Part shown: piece after piece, positions 34,255 to 45,813 of the stretch
How the letters are laid out: every line of letters begins with the position of its first letter
Numbering within the stretch: position 1 is the stretch's first letter
DNA from: Camellia lanceoleosa
Taxonomy: Eukaryota > Streptophyta > Magnoliopsida > Ericales > Theaceae
Direction: 5' to 3'
Length of the DNA stretch: 64,000 bases
NCBI GenBank assembly: GCA_025200525.1
Contig: CM045763.1
Span: forward strand, 84,472,131-84,536,130
Notes under the pieces: model-generated
What the model was told of the DNA's origin: nothing
The model's database searches: none
Seen by the model: the letters and a program-made list of their open reading frames with translations, nothing else
Program-made: the position numbers and the translations under genes

Positions 34255-35560
34255 ACAGACATGAAGAAACAATTAGGGGTGACCTCCCTAGTAAGAGTGG
34301 TAAAAACGTCGATCCTAACGTAAAGGACGACAACTGTAACGAAGAACCTCGGGATAAGAATCCTGAAGAAAAAGACATCAACTAGGAGGAAGACGTACCG
34401 AAGAAAGCATGTCAGGATGGGTATTATAACGAAAGGGACCTCCAGGTATGGAAAGATAGATGCTTAAAAAGGGACAATGAGATAAAAGGGAATGACAAAC
34501 AAATTGGTAGACCTGCAATCGATTGTCAATTTCATGATGCAGAACAACGTCATGCAGCCACCATTCCCATTGGAGGACACGCCGATTCCGGCAGCCAAGA
34601 ACGATGCCTAGAAAAAGGGGCAGAAAGCAATCCCGCAGTCCCACAACATGATAGGGCAAGGGAGCATTCTCATCGGCCTTCTCAGGAGGTTGGGCGAGGA
34701 GAATCGGTGAGAGGAGAGTCACGGAAGACACATCATGGCAAACAAACCTACGTCAAAGAACATCGGCATGTTCTAGGAAAGGAGCTTTGTTTTAACACGA
34801 TGAATGAAGGGAGGTCCAAGAGGACTCATAATGACATCGGAAGTAGCGCACCAAAAAGGCTGAAATCCGTTGACAGCCAAGCTCCTAGACAGACTAAGGA
34901 GCATTTGAGGGACTACCTCCAAAGAAAGCAATAAGATGCCGAGGTCACGTCCCAGATCAAGTCGAGAATGCTGTTCTCGGTAGAATTGGACAAGTTTGAG
35001 GCCCCAAAAAGGTTCCACATGCCGAGATTCCAGATATATGACAGTAAGTCTGATCCTAATTTTCACGTTGGCTTGTATTTGAACTCAATGGCACTGTATA
35101 CCAGGAACGAGCCGTTGCTCTGCAAGGTGTTCTCCTCATCCATTGCGGAAATCACATCAGACTGGTTTCACAAGTTGCCGAAAGGAACTGTGAAAAGTTG
35201 AGAAAGCCTAGCTGAGATGTTTGTGGCCAGGTTTGTTACAAACAAACTGCAGCCATTGAGGGTAGACTCTGTGATGGCTTTGAGAATTGACGAGGATGAA
35301 AGCCTTAGGGCTTATGCCAAAAGGTACTATAAGGTGTTTAACCGAATACCAGGGTGCAACCAAGAGGTGGCAGTCGTATCTTTTAAGAATGGCCTGAACG
35401 ATGACTGTTTGCTTCGAAAGTCACTAGTAAAGACACTGCCAAAAAGTATGGAGGAACTTATGGCCAAAATCAAAAAATATGCGAGAGTAGAGGACTACAC
35501 GCCGAGGACAAAGGCATCAAAGCAAGAAAAGAGAAACGGCTCGCCGAAGCGAGGCTGAGG
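34255..35560 (+). pseudogene. Tat-type gag, broken
   Basis: Several frames together give a gag polyprotein. 34968-35201 contains RFQIYDSKSDPNFHVGLYLN and WFHKLPKGTV, the retrotransposon gag (capsid) domain start. 35217-35558 continues FVARFVTNKL, LRAYAKRYYKVFNRI and FKNGLNDD, ending in a basic Lys/Arg-rich tail. A TGA at 35199-35201, after VKS, splits the capsid domain. Upstream 34255-34960 is a spacer with many stops. No start codon can be fixed because the frame is broken. Confidence 0.75.
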
Positions 35561-35599
35561 TAATACAAATTTTAATAGACAAGAAACAAGACTAAGGGA

Positions 35600-36430
35600 T
35601 GCATAGGCAGTCACCACAGTGCTTCGAATCTCGGTTTACAAAGTCCTGGAAAGGATCATGAATCAGCCTTACTATAGAGCACCGGAGAAGATCCCTAGCG
35701 AATTTATGGGAAGAAGCCTGGGAAAGCACTGTGCCTACGTCAATAAGGATGGACATTTGACTCAGGGATGCAGAGCCCTAAAGACATATCTGGAAGACCT
35801 GGTAAGACAAGGTCACTTAAGGGACCTAGTAGATGAGGCAAGAACAAGAAAGAGCAAGCAAGGCAGCTCCAAGCACCGACAACACCACCTCCACCAACAC
35901 GACAACCACAAGTAGACGGACCTCGAGTGATTAATGTGATTCACTCAAAGGTCAATGAGAACGAGGTACGTGGGGAGACTCAGAGGGTGAAACACTTACA
36001 ACATGTGTATCAGGTCCAGCAAAAGAGGCCTAGGGCAGACGAGTACCAGGGACCAATGATGTCCTCTACTGAAGCCGACCTAGACATGGTGCAGCATCCA
36101 CAGAACGATGCTCTGGTGATATCCCTGAAGATTGGAGAGTGCCAGGTAAGGCGCATTCTAATTGACCAAGGTAGCTCTTGTGACATCATGTATGTCAGAT
36201 GCTACAAGGAGCTTGGCCTTCACCAGGATAATCTGGAACAGTCCAACAGTCCAATGGTCGAATTTAATGGAACGCTGATATGGCCCCTAGGAGCAATAAG
36301 TTTGGAGGTGTAGGCAAGCACCAAGAAGGTAAGCATAGAGTTTACAGTAATTGATACCCCCTCCCCTTACAATGTAATCTTAGGAAGGCCATGGTTGCAC
36401 GCAATGAGGGCTGCTCCCTCAACACTGCAC
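35600..36430 (+). pseudogene. Gag tail and aspartic protease of Tat-type element
   Basis: 35619-35915 reads RSLGKHCAYVNKDGHLTQGC, the H/C spacing seen at the gag end of Tat elements (DGH.T..C). 35927-36313 holds the protease: ALVISLKIGECQVRRILIDQGSSCDIMY, with the active-site aspartate in LIDQGSS, where DTGSS/DSGSS is usual. The frame meets TAG at 36311-36313, but homology goes on as FTVIDTPSPYNVILGRPWLH, the typical protease end. Confidence 0.75.
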
Positions 36431-36579
36431 CAGTTTTTGCAGGTCCCAACAGAGCGTGGAATTGAGGAGGTCAGAGGAAATCAGGTACAGGCAAAGAATT
36501 GCTCCATGGCAGCAATGAAATCCATCTATAATGTACGGGAGGCAGAGACAGTAGAGATTGAAGACGAGGACATGGAGGA

Positions 36580-37560
36580 CTTAGATGACGTCGGTAAAGA
36601 GCCGGCCGACAAAAGCGAGGAAGCCTTGAAAAAAATTCGGTCCAACAAGGGGATGAAGAACGCTTCTTCCTCCTCGGCTTAGGCTTAGCCGAGAAAGACG
36701 AAAGGGAGTTAGAAGTGTTCTTACAAGCAAACATAGAGGTGTTTTCATGGATGCCATACGAGATGCCTGGCATTGACCTTGAGATTACATGCCACAGACT
36801 GAACATAGACAGGTCGGCAAAACTCGTCATCCAGCGAGCAAAGAGGCCAACGTTGTTTCATGTGGAGGCAGTAGATGAGGGAGTAGACAAGTTATTAGAG
36901 GCCAGAGCCATCCAAAAGGTAAACTACCCTACCTGGCTATCCAACAGTGTGGTTGTGAAAAAGAATACTGGGAAGTGGAGAATCTGTGTGAACTTCACTA
37001 GCCTGAATAAGGCTTGTCCCAAAGACAATTTCCTACTCCCCAAGATCGATCAATTAGCAGATGCCACTTCAGGACATGGAATGATGAGCTTCCTGGACGC
37101 ATATAAGGGGTACCATCAGATAGCAATGTACCTTCCTGATGAAGAGAATACTACATTCATCACTTCAAAAGGGTTGTATTATTACATAGTTATGCCTTTT
37201 GGGTTGAAAAATACAAGAGCAACATACCAGAGGTTGGTAACCAAGATGTTCAGACATCAGATTGGCAAAATAGTGAAAGTATACATCGACGACATGGTCG
37301 TGAAGACCAAGGAACCTAAGGATCATTTGGCTGACTTGAAGGCAGTTTTCAACATCCTTAGAAAATATCGGCTCCGACTTAGCGCTTCAAAGTGCGTGTT
37401 TGGAGTCGGGTCTGGTAAGTTCTTGGGATACTTGGTTATCAAAAAGGGCATTGAGGAAAACCTAGATCAAATTAAGGCCATCCTGGACTTGAAGAGCCCA
37501 ACACCGGCAAAGCAAGTACAGATTTTGGCTGGAAGGGCCGCAGCCTTGAATAGGTTTATA
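36580..37560 (+). pseudogene. Tat-type reverse transcriptase
   Basis: A 356-codon open frame (36715-37785) contains the RT domain. Seen in order: GIDLEITCHRLNIDR, EKLLEARAIQKVNYPTWLSN-type sequence, VVVKKNTGKWRICVNFTSLN, ACPKDNFLLPKIDQL, FLDAYKGYHQIAM, TFITSKGLYYYIVMPFGLKN, and the catalytic box YIDDMVVKT at about 37282. The thumb follows with FLGYLVIKKGIEENLDQI. The catalytic aspartates are present. The following RNase H is interrupted at TAG 37783-37785. This is the best-preserved part of the element. Confidence 0.88.
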
Positions 37561-37579
37561 AGCAGAAGTTCTGACAAAT

Positions 37580-38000
37580 GCAAACTATTTTTTAGTTTAG
37601 TGAAGAAGGCCACAGATTTTTTGTGGACAGAAGAGTACGAAGTCGCCTTGGCTGACTTGAAAAAATACCTAACCACAGCTCCAGTTCTCTCAAATCCTGT
37701 ACCTGAAGAGAAACTTTTCATATACTTGGAAGTTTTGGAGCCTGCAGTAAGTGCAGTGGTAATTAGTGAAGAGAAAGGGGAATAGAGGGCAGTTTACTAT
37801 GTGAGTAAAACCCTAGCGGGCGCGGAGACTAGGTATTTACCCCTGGAGAAATTGACATTAGCCTTAATAATGGCTTCCAAGATGTTGAACTATTATTTCC
37901 AAGCCCATAAGATTGTGATATTGACTTAGCAACCTTTGAAGTCAATGCTACAGTAAGGAGATTTAGCAAGCAGGGTGGCCAGATGGGTAGTGGTATTTGG
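37580..38000 (+). pseudogene. First RNase H domain of Tat-type pol
   Basis: After the RT thumb, LFIYLEVLEPAVSAVVISEE is read through a TAG (37783-37785). AVYYVSKTLAGAETRYLPLE, KLTLALIMASKMLNYYFQAH and ASRVARWVVVFGQYDLEFRP follow, all typical of a gypsy RNase H. The usual first catalytic Asp (YL-x-VS-x-x-AVSAVL context) is not clear. At least three in-frame stops. Confidence 0.75.
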
Positions 38001-38199
38001 CCAATACGATTTAGAGTTCAGACCCAGCACATCAATCAAAGGCCAGGTTCTAGCCGACTTCGTGGTCGAGTTCACACCAGGTGCCATCCCACGTCGGGCC
38101 CCGGTGAGCCGCGGCCTAGGATGTCCAGGGGAACATGAAGAGACCCAGTTGGAAATGAAAAACCCCACAGCAAATCAGAAGAAAGAAGAAAAACTCAAG

Positions 38200-38620
38200 C
38201 CCTGTGATATCTACATCAGTGACTCCTTTCGCCTAATTATTGATGGGAGTTCAAACCGTCAAGGAGCAGGGGTAGGAGTGGTGTTGGTATCCCTAGATGG
38301 ACGAATGTTAGAGCAATCTATTCATTTGGGGTTTAAAGCCTCTAATAATGAAGCAGAGTATGAAGCACTGATCGCATGATTGAAGTTGGCAATAGCAATA
38401 GAAGCCGACGAGGTAGTGGTCTTCTGTGACTCCCAGCTTATTGTAAACCAGGCAACAGGTGAGCATGTAGCCCGAGAAGAAAGAATGATAGCCTACGTCA
38501 AAGAGGTTGTCAGACTACTAGCCTTGTTTCAGGACTGCCGACTACAGCAAGTTAGCCGAGATGACAACAGCCACGCCAATGCCTTGGCTAACCTGGCTAG
38601 TGCAATGAAATCAAGGCAGG
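38200..38620 (+). pseudogene. Second (archaeal-type) RNase H of Tat-type pol
   Basis: LIIDGSSNRQGAGVGVVLVS, NNEAEYEALIA, VVVFCDSQLIVNQ and DDNSHANALANLAS carry the D, E, D, D pattern of an RNase H of the archaeal/plant type. A second RNase H between the first and integrase separates Tat elements from most gypsy lineages. A TGA at 38377-38379 replaces the Gly usually found after ALIA. Confidence 0.85.
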
Positions 38621-38699
38621 TAAAGACAACAATGGTTGACTATTTGTCAGGCCCAAGTGTGGAACCACTGATCACAGAGTACGCAGCAATGTATATGGA

Positions 38700-39930
38700 G
38701 ATGGGACCAAGTTGGATGGATGTAATAGTAATATTCCATAGAGATGGGAAGCTTCCAAACAATCGCAAAGAAGCACACAAGACTAGACTGAAGTCGGCGA
38801 GGTTCAGTTTAACAGTAGAAGGACATTTCTACAGAAGGTCTTTTACTGGTCCCTTTTTGAGATGTGTGCATCCTTCACAAGTTGAAGACTTCTTGTATGA
38901 AATACACGAAGGATTATGTGGAAGCCACACTAGGGGTAGGTCACTTGCTCATGGGGCCATTACTCAGGGGTACTGGTGGCCCTACATGCAGAAGGATGCT
39001 GAAGCCTATGTCAGAAAGTGTGTAAAGTGTCAAAGGTTCACACTTTTGATACATCAACCCGCAGCAGATTTGAACCCAGTATCCAGCCCTTGGCCATTTG
39101 CCCAATGAATCTTGTTGGACAACTACCCCAAGCAATTGGACAAAGGAAGTTATTGCTGGTAACAACTGATTATTTCACAAAATGGGTAAAAGTTGAACCC
39201 CTTGCAAAGATTCGGGACACTAATGTGAAGAACTTCATATGGAAGAACATCATCACCAGGTTGGGGATTCCAAGGGCAATAGTAGCAGACAATGGTACAC
39301 AATTTGACAGTAAGCTAATCAAAAGCTTTTCTGCAAAGTACAATACCAAGAAGTATTACTTCACTCCAAGTATCCCTCAGAGTAATGGTCAGGCAGAAGC
39401 ATCCAACAAGACTATCTTGGATGGGATCAAGAAAAGGCTAGAAGCAGCTAAGGGAAAATGGGCGGAGGAATTATCTAATGTACTCTGGGCATATCGGACT
39501 ACGCCAAGAAGATCAATTAGGGAATCCCCATTTGCCATGGCTTATGGCACAAAAACAGTTATCCCATTAGAAGTCGGCATCCCTAGGATCAGAACCTAGG
39601 GAGTAGAGAATGGGAGTAACGAGGCATTTCGGGCCCGAGATCTAGACCTATTGGAAGAAAAAAGAGAGATAGCAGCAATTTGGCTGGAGGCATTCCAGCA
39701 GCAGCTTGCTAGGGCTTACAATAAGAAGGTCAACCCAAGAGAGTTTCAAATTGGAGACCTCGTCCTAAGAAAGGTCGTTGGCAACAAGAAGGACCCAGAG
39801 AAGGAAAGCTGGGCCCAAACTGTGAGGGGCCTTATAGAATCATCTCAGTTGACGGCAATGGGGTATATCGGCTTGAAGACAGTGAAGGCAAAGAGTTGCC
39901 AAGACCCTAAAACACTTGCAACTTAAAGTT
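38700..39930 (+). pseudogene. Tat-type integrase
   Basis: An HHCC zinc finger is visible in HEGLCGSH...CVKC (38910-39030). The catalytic core follows in a second frame: TTDYFTKWVKVEPL (first Asp), VADNGTQFDS (second Asp) and SNGQAEASNKTIL (Glu), then WAEELSNVLWAYRTTPR. The C-terminal part is in 39651-39926 (RAYNKKVNPREFQIGDLVLRK), where NWEGPY-type sequence is shifted. A frameshift near 39060-39105 and a TAG at 39597-39599 break it. No chromodomain, as expected for Tat. Confidence 0.85.
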
Positions 39931-40064
39931 TTTCTATCATTAGACCCTTTTGTTTTTTCGAAATTTATGTCATAATTTTCTTAGCCGAGGTAATAATAAA
40001 ATTTTTTAGCCTAATTTTTTTTTAAGACTTTGAAAATTTGTGTGATTAGACTGACCAATCCCTT

Positions 40065-40343
40065 GGCGATGTTTCTGATTGAAACATAACGAATAACTTA
40101 GACTTATTATATAGCAGAGTTAAATTATACTTGCATATAATAGAGTTGAACTAAGTTGGCGATATTTCTGATTGAAACATGACGAATAACTTAGACTTAT
40201 TATATAGCTGAGTTGAATTACACTTGCAAATAATAGAGTTGAACTAAGTTAGCGATGTTTCTGATTGAAACATGATGAATAACTTAGACTCATTATATGG
40301 CAGAGATGAAATTAGACTTACATATAATGGAGTTGAACTAAAT
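40065..40343. repeat. Three 93-bp tandem repeats in Tat 3' region
   Basis: GGCGATGTTTCTGATTGAAA starts units at 40065, 40158 and 40251, an exact 93-bp period with modest divergence. Tandem repeats between integrase and the 3' LTR are known in Tat/Ogre elements and can seed satellites. Confidence 0.85.
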
Positions 40344-41098
40344 TGGTTTAACATAGCCTCTCCATATCGGCAGAATTAAGCTTAGAATGAAACTAAGTAC
40401 ATTTCAGTTAGATTAACAAAGAAACCATGGTTGAGGACCTCGGCTAATCTTTGTTTAAATCTAACTTCGGCAAAAAATATACGTACTTAATGTGGACATA
40501 AGTGAAACTTAAGTTCACATTAGGGGGCAAGGAGCTAGAGAATGATAAGTAAAATTTTAAAGTACTTGGGAGTTGGAACTTTATAGAAAATCTACAAGCT
40601 AGAGTTGGCCTAACACTTGTTGAAATTTTCAGAAAAATTTACAAGTTGAAGTTAAGTCGAGGTAATATTAGAAAAAGTATATACGTATTTACTGAGATAA
40701 CCAGGTTACCAAACTTGGGAAGTATAGAAGACAAATGTCTTGATATGTGAGAGTGAAATGGCAAGTTTAAAACAACACTTGTAAAAGTATTTTTACAATG
40801 TTTTCAAGTGTTAAGCCAAGGCTGAGATAAACAATTAGAAGTTATGTCCGAGGTATTTTATTCTAAAGAGGTTATACAGATAAAGGTATACTTTGAAGAC
40901 ATGCAAAATTATTCTAAGTATGAAAGTGCAAAACATACATAAGAGAAAAGAAGACATTCAACTGTTAAAAAAAATGAGTAGTCTTGCATTCAAAAGACAA
41001 CTTGTTCAGAGTACAAAAAGGGCACATCGGCCAAACTAAAGCTATCATTGTTCAAAAGCAAAAAGTACAAAGTATAGTAATAAAAGCTTCAAGTTAAA

Positions 41099-43538
41099 CT
41101 ACTCGGCATCAATGGCTAGCTGTGTTTCGGCCTCAGAAGACAATTGGGAAATCCTCTCGGTAGTCTTCTCAACCTCAAGCTCGGTGTCAATTTCTTGAAG
41201 AGTTTGATCGAGGCTCTTCTTGGCGATATGCACCTCGGACGTAGTCTTCTTGGGGGAGGCACTTTTTGAGACCTCGTCCTCCTCATCCTGAGTCAAGTTC
41301 AGGACTTGCTCATTTAGAGTTGGGGACTTGGCCCCAGCAACACCAACTCCACCAGACTTATCAGCTTTGACATCCTCGTTTGTCTCAACCTCGCCCTCAG
41401 ACTAGCTTGGAGTAAGGGGTAGTGGTAAAACAAGTCGGCTGGCGTCGTACAGTAGCGAATCTTCAGGGACCGCCAACTCTTTCAAGGCAGCCATCCAACC
41501 ATGGGTGTAACCTTTGTTGCATGTCTGCTTCACTTGCCTTTTGTATTCGTCATGTACATCAGCCACCCCCTTAACATAGGCCTTTTCGTCGGTCGCCTTA
41601 ATTTCGGCCTCCTTCGTAAACAGTACCATTTGAAGCTCGGCTTGGCCTTCGGCCTCCTTCTCTTTAGCCTTTTTCGTCTCGACCTTGGCAACCTCGGCTA
41701 CATTTTTTGTAGCCTTGGCGCGGTCCTCAGCCTTTTTAAGGTCCAGCGCAGTAACCTTGGCCTGGTCAAGAGGGCCTCGAATACGAGCCTTGGCCTTGTT
41801 CAAAAAGGACAGTAGCTTGGCTGCCTCCTTGGTTTTTTGGGTCAGTTGTTTCTTAAATTCATTTGTCTTGACTGCAAAGGAGTGACCTTGCTGGATAGCT
41901 TGCAAGATTGCAAAGGAAGTTAGTTAAGTATGAAAAGCAGAGCTAAAATTTAAATAAGAAATTACAAGACTTACCAAGACGCAATGCTGCATCATCATTA
42001 CATAGTTCTCATACTCCGAGAGCTCGGTCATCCGATTGATATCGGCTAGAAGAAGAACAGCAGTAGAAATAGCTGCTCCAACTTCCAAGCTATCAAGGGC
42101 ACTATCCTCAGCAAGAAGAGGATGGTCTCCAACATTGACAGTCAAGGTCCAAGGAGCGTCGGCACGAAACCCAGAAGGCTCAGAAGAACCGCTGGACCTT
42201 GGCTTTTTTGGTTGAGGCTAGTAGGACACCTCAGCTTTGGCAGGCCTTTTTTCGGCCGACTTCTCTACTTCGGCTAATTTTGAGATGGGTATTGTGTCCT
42301 CTGATTCCACCTTAGTGGCGCTGGGCATGGCCTTGGCTCTTTTAACCCTTTTTGCCTTGGGTTTTGGCTGGGCTTGGAAAGGACTGGAGGAATAGAATAA
42401 CACCACCCCCGAGATGTTGGCTAAAAGGTCATCCAAAATGATCTTTGCACGGCCCATCTCTTCGGCGATGGTGGCAACAGTAACCTTGGTATTGAAGCGG
42501 ATTGCTGACAGTACAGTTGGCGGGTTTGTCGGATTGTAAGCCGACACTTCAAAGGATTGGCGTTTTTTCGAGTGGTTACACTGCGAAGTGAAGAAGTGGA
42601 GCTTGGCCGGCGTTGATCTTTGGCGAGGAGAGAATCGCCAGGAGCAGATGTTGATAGCTGCTCTACTGGATCAAAAGTTGAGGCTTGTTCAAGCCGTGGT
42701 GATGAAGTGGCAAGGGGAGTTGTTACTAAAGGTGGAGACTTGCTTTTCTTGGGGACGTCGGGCAGTACGGATTTGTAGGTTGGAATGTAGTTGAGTAGCA
42801 GAGGGGCTTTGCGCTGGTTAACTGGCAAGCCCAGCAGCTTCTTAAAGTCCTTGCTAGAGAAGAAGGTTTTGCGGAAGTCTTTTGATGGCTGAGGAAGAGC
42901 TACAAGTACAAAAATCAAGCATTAACATATATAAAGGGAATAAAGTAATAAAGACTTAAAAGCATGTAAAGTGACACTTGGTTCTTACCATTACCCACTT
43001 TAAACACTATTCGGCTCAAAGGATAGAGGTGGAGGTCGTCATCAGGTGAGAACTCCCAGTTGCCTGAAATGATGAAATAATCATCTCTAGCACCTTTGTT
43101 GGAATCTGGAAGGTCGGCTATGAGTTTGTACTCAGTGGATCTCGACTTTAGGTAATAGACATAGCCTTTTTTGGATTTCAGGCCACACATAGTATAACAG
43201 TATTGGATATCGGCTAGTGTTATCCTAGCGTTTTCTTGGCTAGCTAGGGCAATTATACCGTTAATGACTCTATAAGAGTTAATAGCCAACTGTATTGGGT
43301 TAAGCTTGTAGTAATGAAGGACTTGTCGGAAAAGGATATTTAGAGGGAATCTAAGTCCACACTCTATGAAAGCCACTACGGGGAAAGACATATAGTCCCC
43401 ATCAGACATGATGGAGTCCTCCTCCCCTACTAGCCTGAGGTAAACATCAGTTGGGATGGAGAACTCTTTCCTAAAGTACTCTTTCCTAAAGTACTCTAGC
43501 TTGGAAGGGGTGTTGACTCTCCACCTGAACATACCCAT
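41099..43538 (-). pseudogene. Antisense gene of Tat element ('putative gypsy type transposon' family)
   Basis: It lies on the minus strand, opposite to gag-pol. Exon 1, 43538-42989, starts MGMFRWRVNTPSKLEYFRKE and holds the conserved FIECGLRFPLNILFRQVLHYY and INSYRVINGIIALA blocks of the PF04195-like domain. It ends at AATG|GTAAG. Exon 2, 42899-41975, joins in phase (ALPQPSKDFRKTFF) and runs through a Pro/Ser/Lys-rich linker to YENYVMMMQHCVL with donor CTTG|GTAAG. A last exon from about 41905 to 41099 is Lys/Glu/Ala-rich, probably coiled coil. Damage: a frameshift at about 42560-42640, TAG at 42220-42218 and TAG at 41404-41402. The 15-bp tandem duplication at 43468-43497 repeats EYFRK in frame. 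Such antisense ORFs are known in Grande-like Tat elements; their role is unknown. Confidence 0.8.
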
Positions 43539-45344
43539 GATGTCGGCTTATGAAGATTAAGGCAAAACTTCATAAAAGAATGTTTAGTGCGGGTTTAAGG
43601 ACCTCAGCTAAACCCTAGAGAGCACTGGGGTAAAAGTTTCTAAGAATCTAAGGGGATTTTGGTTCGATTTTCCTAAAGAACAGAGTTCTAGATCAAATCC
43701 CAAACCTAAATCTATGCAGATACAGGAATCAAAGGCAAGAATCTAGAAATAAAGCAAGAAAAACAGAAAAGAACAATGATTCAGACTCAAGAAAACAAGT
43801 AGAAATTCAAAGAACACTGAATAAAGTGTGTGCAGATGTGCAAAGCCAAGGACAGTAGCAAATTAACAAGTGTATGAGCAGTATGCGTGTGCATACGTAG
43901 ACCGAGATACAGATTTGGACAAACACGAAATCTCGAACAAACATGCTCAACACATGAATGATGAAATTTAAAACACAGGCAAAGATTGAAGAACACGAAT
44001 GGATTCACAATAGCAACAAACAAACACAATAGAGTTTGAAATAAATTAAAAACTGAAAAAAGGGAAAACAGTGACTTATCGAAAAGAATGATGCCGGATG
44101 AATATCGTCGGAGTCAAATGACGTGAGTGGTCACAAATGGATAGTGAAAAGTTCACTAGAGGAGGTGATCGATGTAGGTTGCAGAAAGCTTTGAAGGAAC
44201 AAAAATGGAGGTTTTCTTGCAGAGAGAGAAAACTTTGAAATAGTGGAGAAATGCAAAGTGAAGAGACGGAGAGAGGGAAAGTACTTTTGTTAAAACATGA
44301 AAAGGCAGCAAAACCACTGTGATACCCCTGTTCCATAGTATACTAATTGGTCCTTAACTTGAGTATGATTATGTGTTTAGCATGATTTTATGTGCCATTT
44401 TGTGAATATATGTGGTTTTGAATTTCTATCTGTTCACCGTAGGAATATCTGTTTGAATAATCTATTTTGGAAATTAAATTGAGGGCCTCATTGGCCATAG
44501 AATCCGAAATTGATTACGCCATTGGGGTTGGCATAATTTTTAGAGCCTACGGTGAAATTTAATTGAAAAATTGATTCGGACCAGATTAAGTCGATTTAAT
44601 TGGCAAAATTAGTGCCCAATTGTTTATTACTATTAAATTGAATTAGTAGGTTTGTTGAATAAAGGCACTACACTCTCTATTCTTCTCCTTTTGTTACATT
44701 TTGGCTGATCATAAACATTAAGGAAGAGAGGGGGGTCGGCTAAGAGAAGGAAAGAGTGAAGAAATTAGAGTTTTGGCCACAAACCTTGATAATTTGTAGA
44801 CCAACTCAAGAACTAAGCTTAAATTTGGAAAATCAAAGCTTCTAGGTGAGTAATTCTTAGATTATAGCTTGTAATTTTGTGTGTATTCAAGCTAATTGAC
44901 TGACCAAGAGTAAAATTGAATGAAATTGGGTTGGTTTTGTTGAATTAAAGCTTGATATATACATGCATGTAAGAGATTGTTTTGAAATAGCATGTATAAG
45001 CTTGAAATACATGATTCAAGTAGAGTTTTGGGTTGAAACTCATGTTTTGATCACCATTTGTGTTGTCTAAGTTGAGAATGTGGCTAGTTCATCACATGCA
45101 TGCACAATTTATGAAGATATGAGCTTGAATGTTTGAATTTGAGCATGTTGGTGATGAGTTGTGATATTTTGGGACATGCATGCAAATAAATTATGAAATT
45201 GAGCTTTAATATGCTGTAATGTATGCTTGTACCATGTTAGTACATGTCTATGAGTAATTTGAGCCATAATATGCATGAATTGTTAGTTGGAAGTCGAGAT
45301 GAAGCTCAAGAACACAATTTTTGGTTTTCCAGAATTTTGAGGTT

Positions 45345-45570
45345 CGCTCGAGCGGGGAACAAGACGCTCGAGCGAGAAAATCGTGCTCCCAGCACTTTTT
45401 ACAGAGTTGGACCTTCACTCGAGCAGGATGTTTCATGCTCAAGCCGGGAGCTTTTGTAGACAGGCCTTCCGCTCGAGCACCCTAACTCACGCTCGAGCGT
45501 AATTTTGAGGTAACCAGTACTTTTGCAGACCTCTTGGGTCCGCTCGAGCAGGGAAGTCCACGCTCGAGCG
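45345..45570. repeat. Four pairs of CGCTCGAGCG palindromes, 20-bp phasing (outer LTR)
   Basis: Decamers or variants start at 45345/45365, 45416/45436, 45470/45490 and 45541/45561, each exactly 20 bp apart. Pair starts are 71, 54 and 71 bp apart. Confidence 0.88.
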
Positions 45571-45813
45571 AGGACCCTGTTTTCTGAAACTTTGTTCATG
45601 CATTCTGTGTTTCGTTTTCCATTCTCTTTCACTTGTAATCACTCTTAGGCATATGTTAAGCATCGTAAATGAGTTAATGAGATGAGAATAAAGTCTAAAG
45701 AGGAATATGTAAACTAAGGAACAGATTGAATTGTTAATGACCCTTTTGTGTTCATGGAACGTGTAGGGTCAAGCTCCAAGGTGAATCCACAAGCCGATCA
45801 CTGTGAGTAATAT

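Noticed and set aside
34378..34731. 117-codon minus-strand frame in the Tat leader, and other minus-strand frames opposite gag-pol
   Set aside because: Shadows of the gag-pol strand with no similarity to a family. Only the 41.1-43.5 kb antisense frames show a conserved domain and splice sites.
45244..45632. Short frames on both strands containing LERE/RSS repeats
   Set aside because: Same repeat effect as at 9 kb, within the outer solo LTR.
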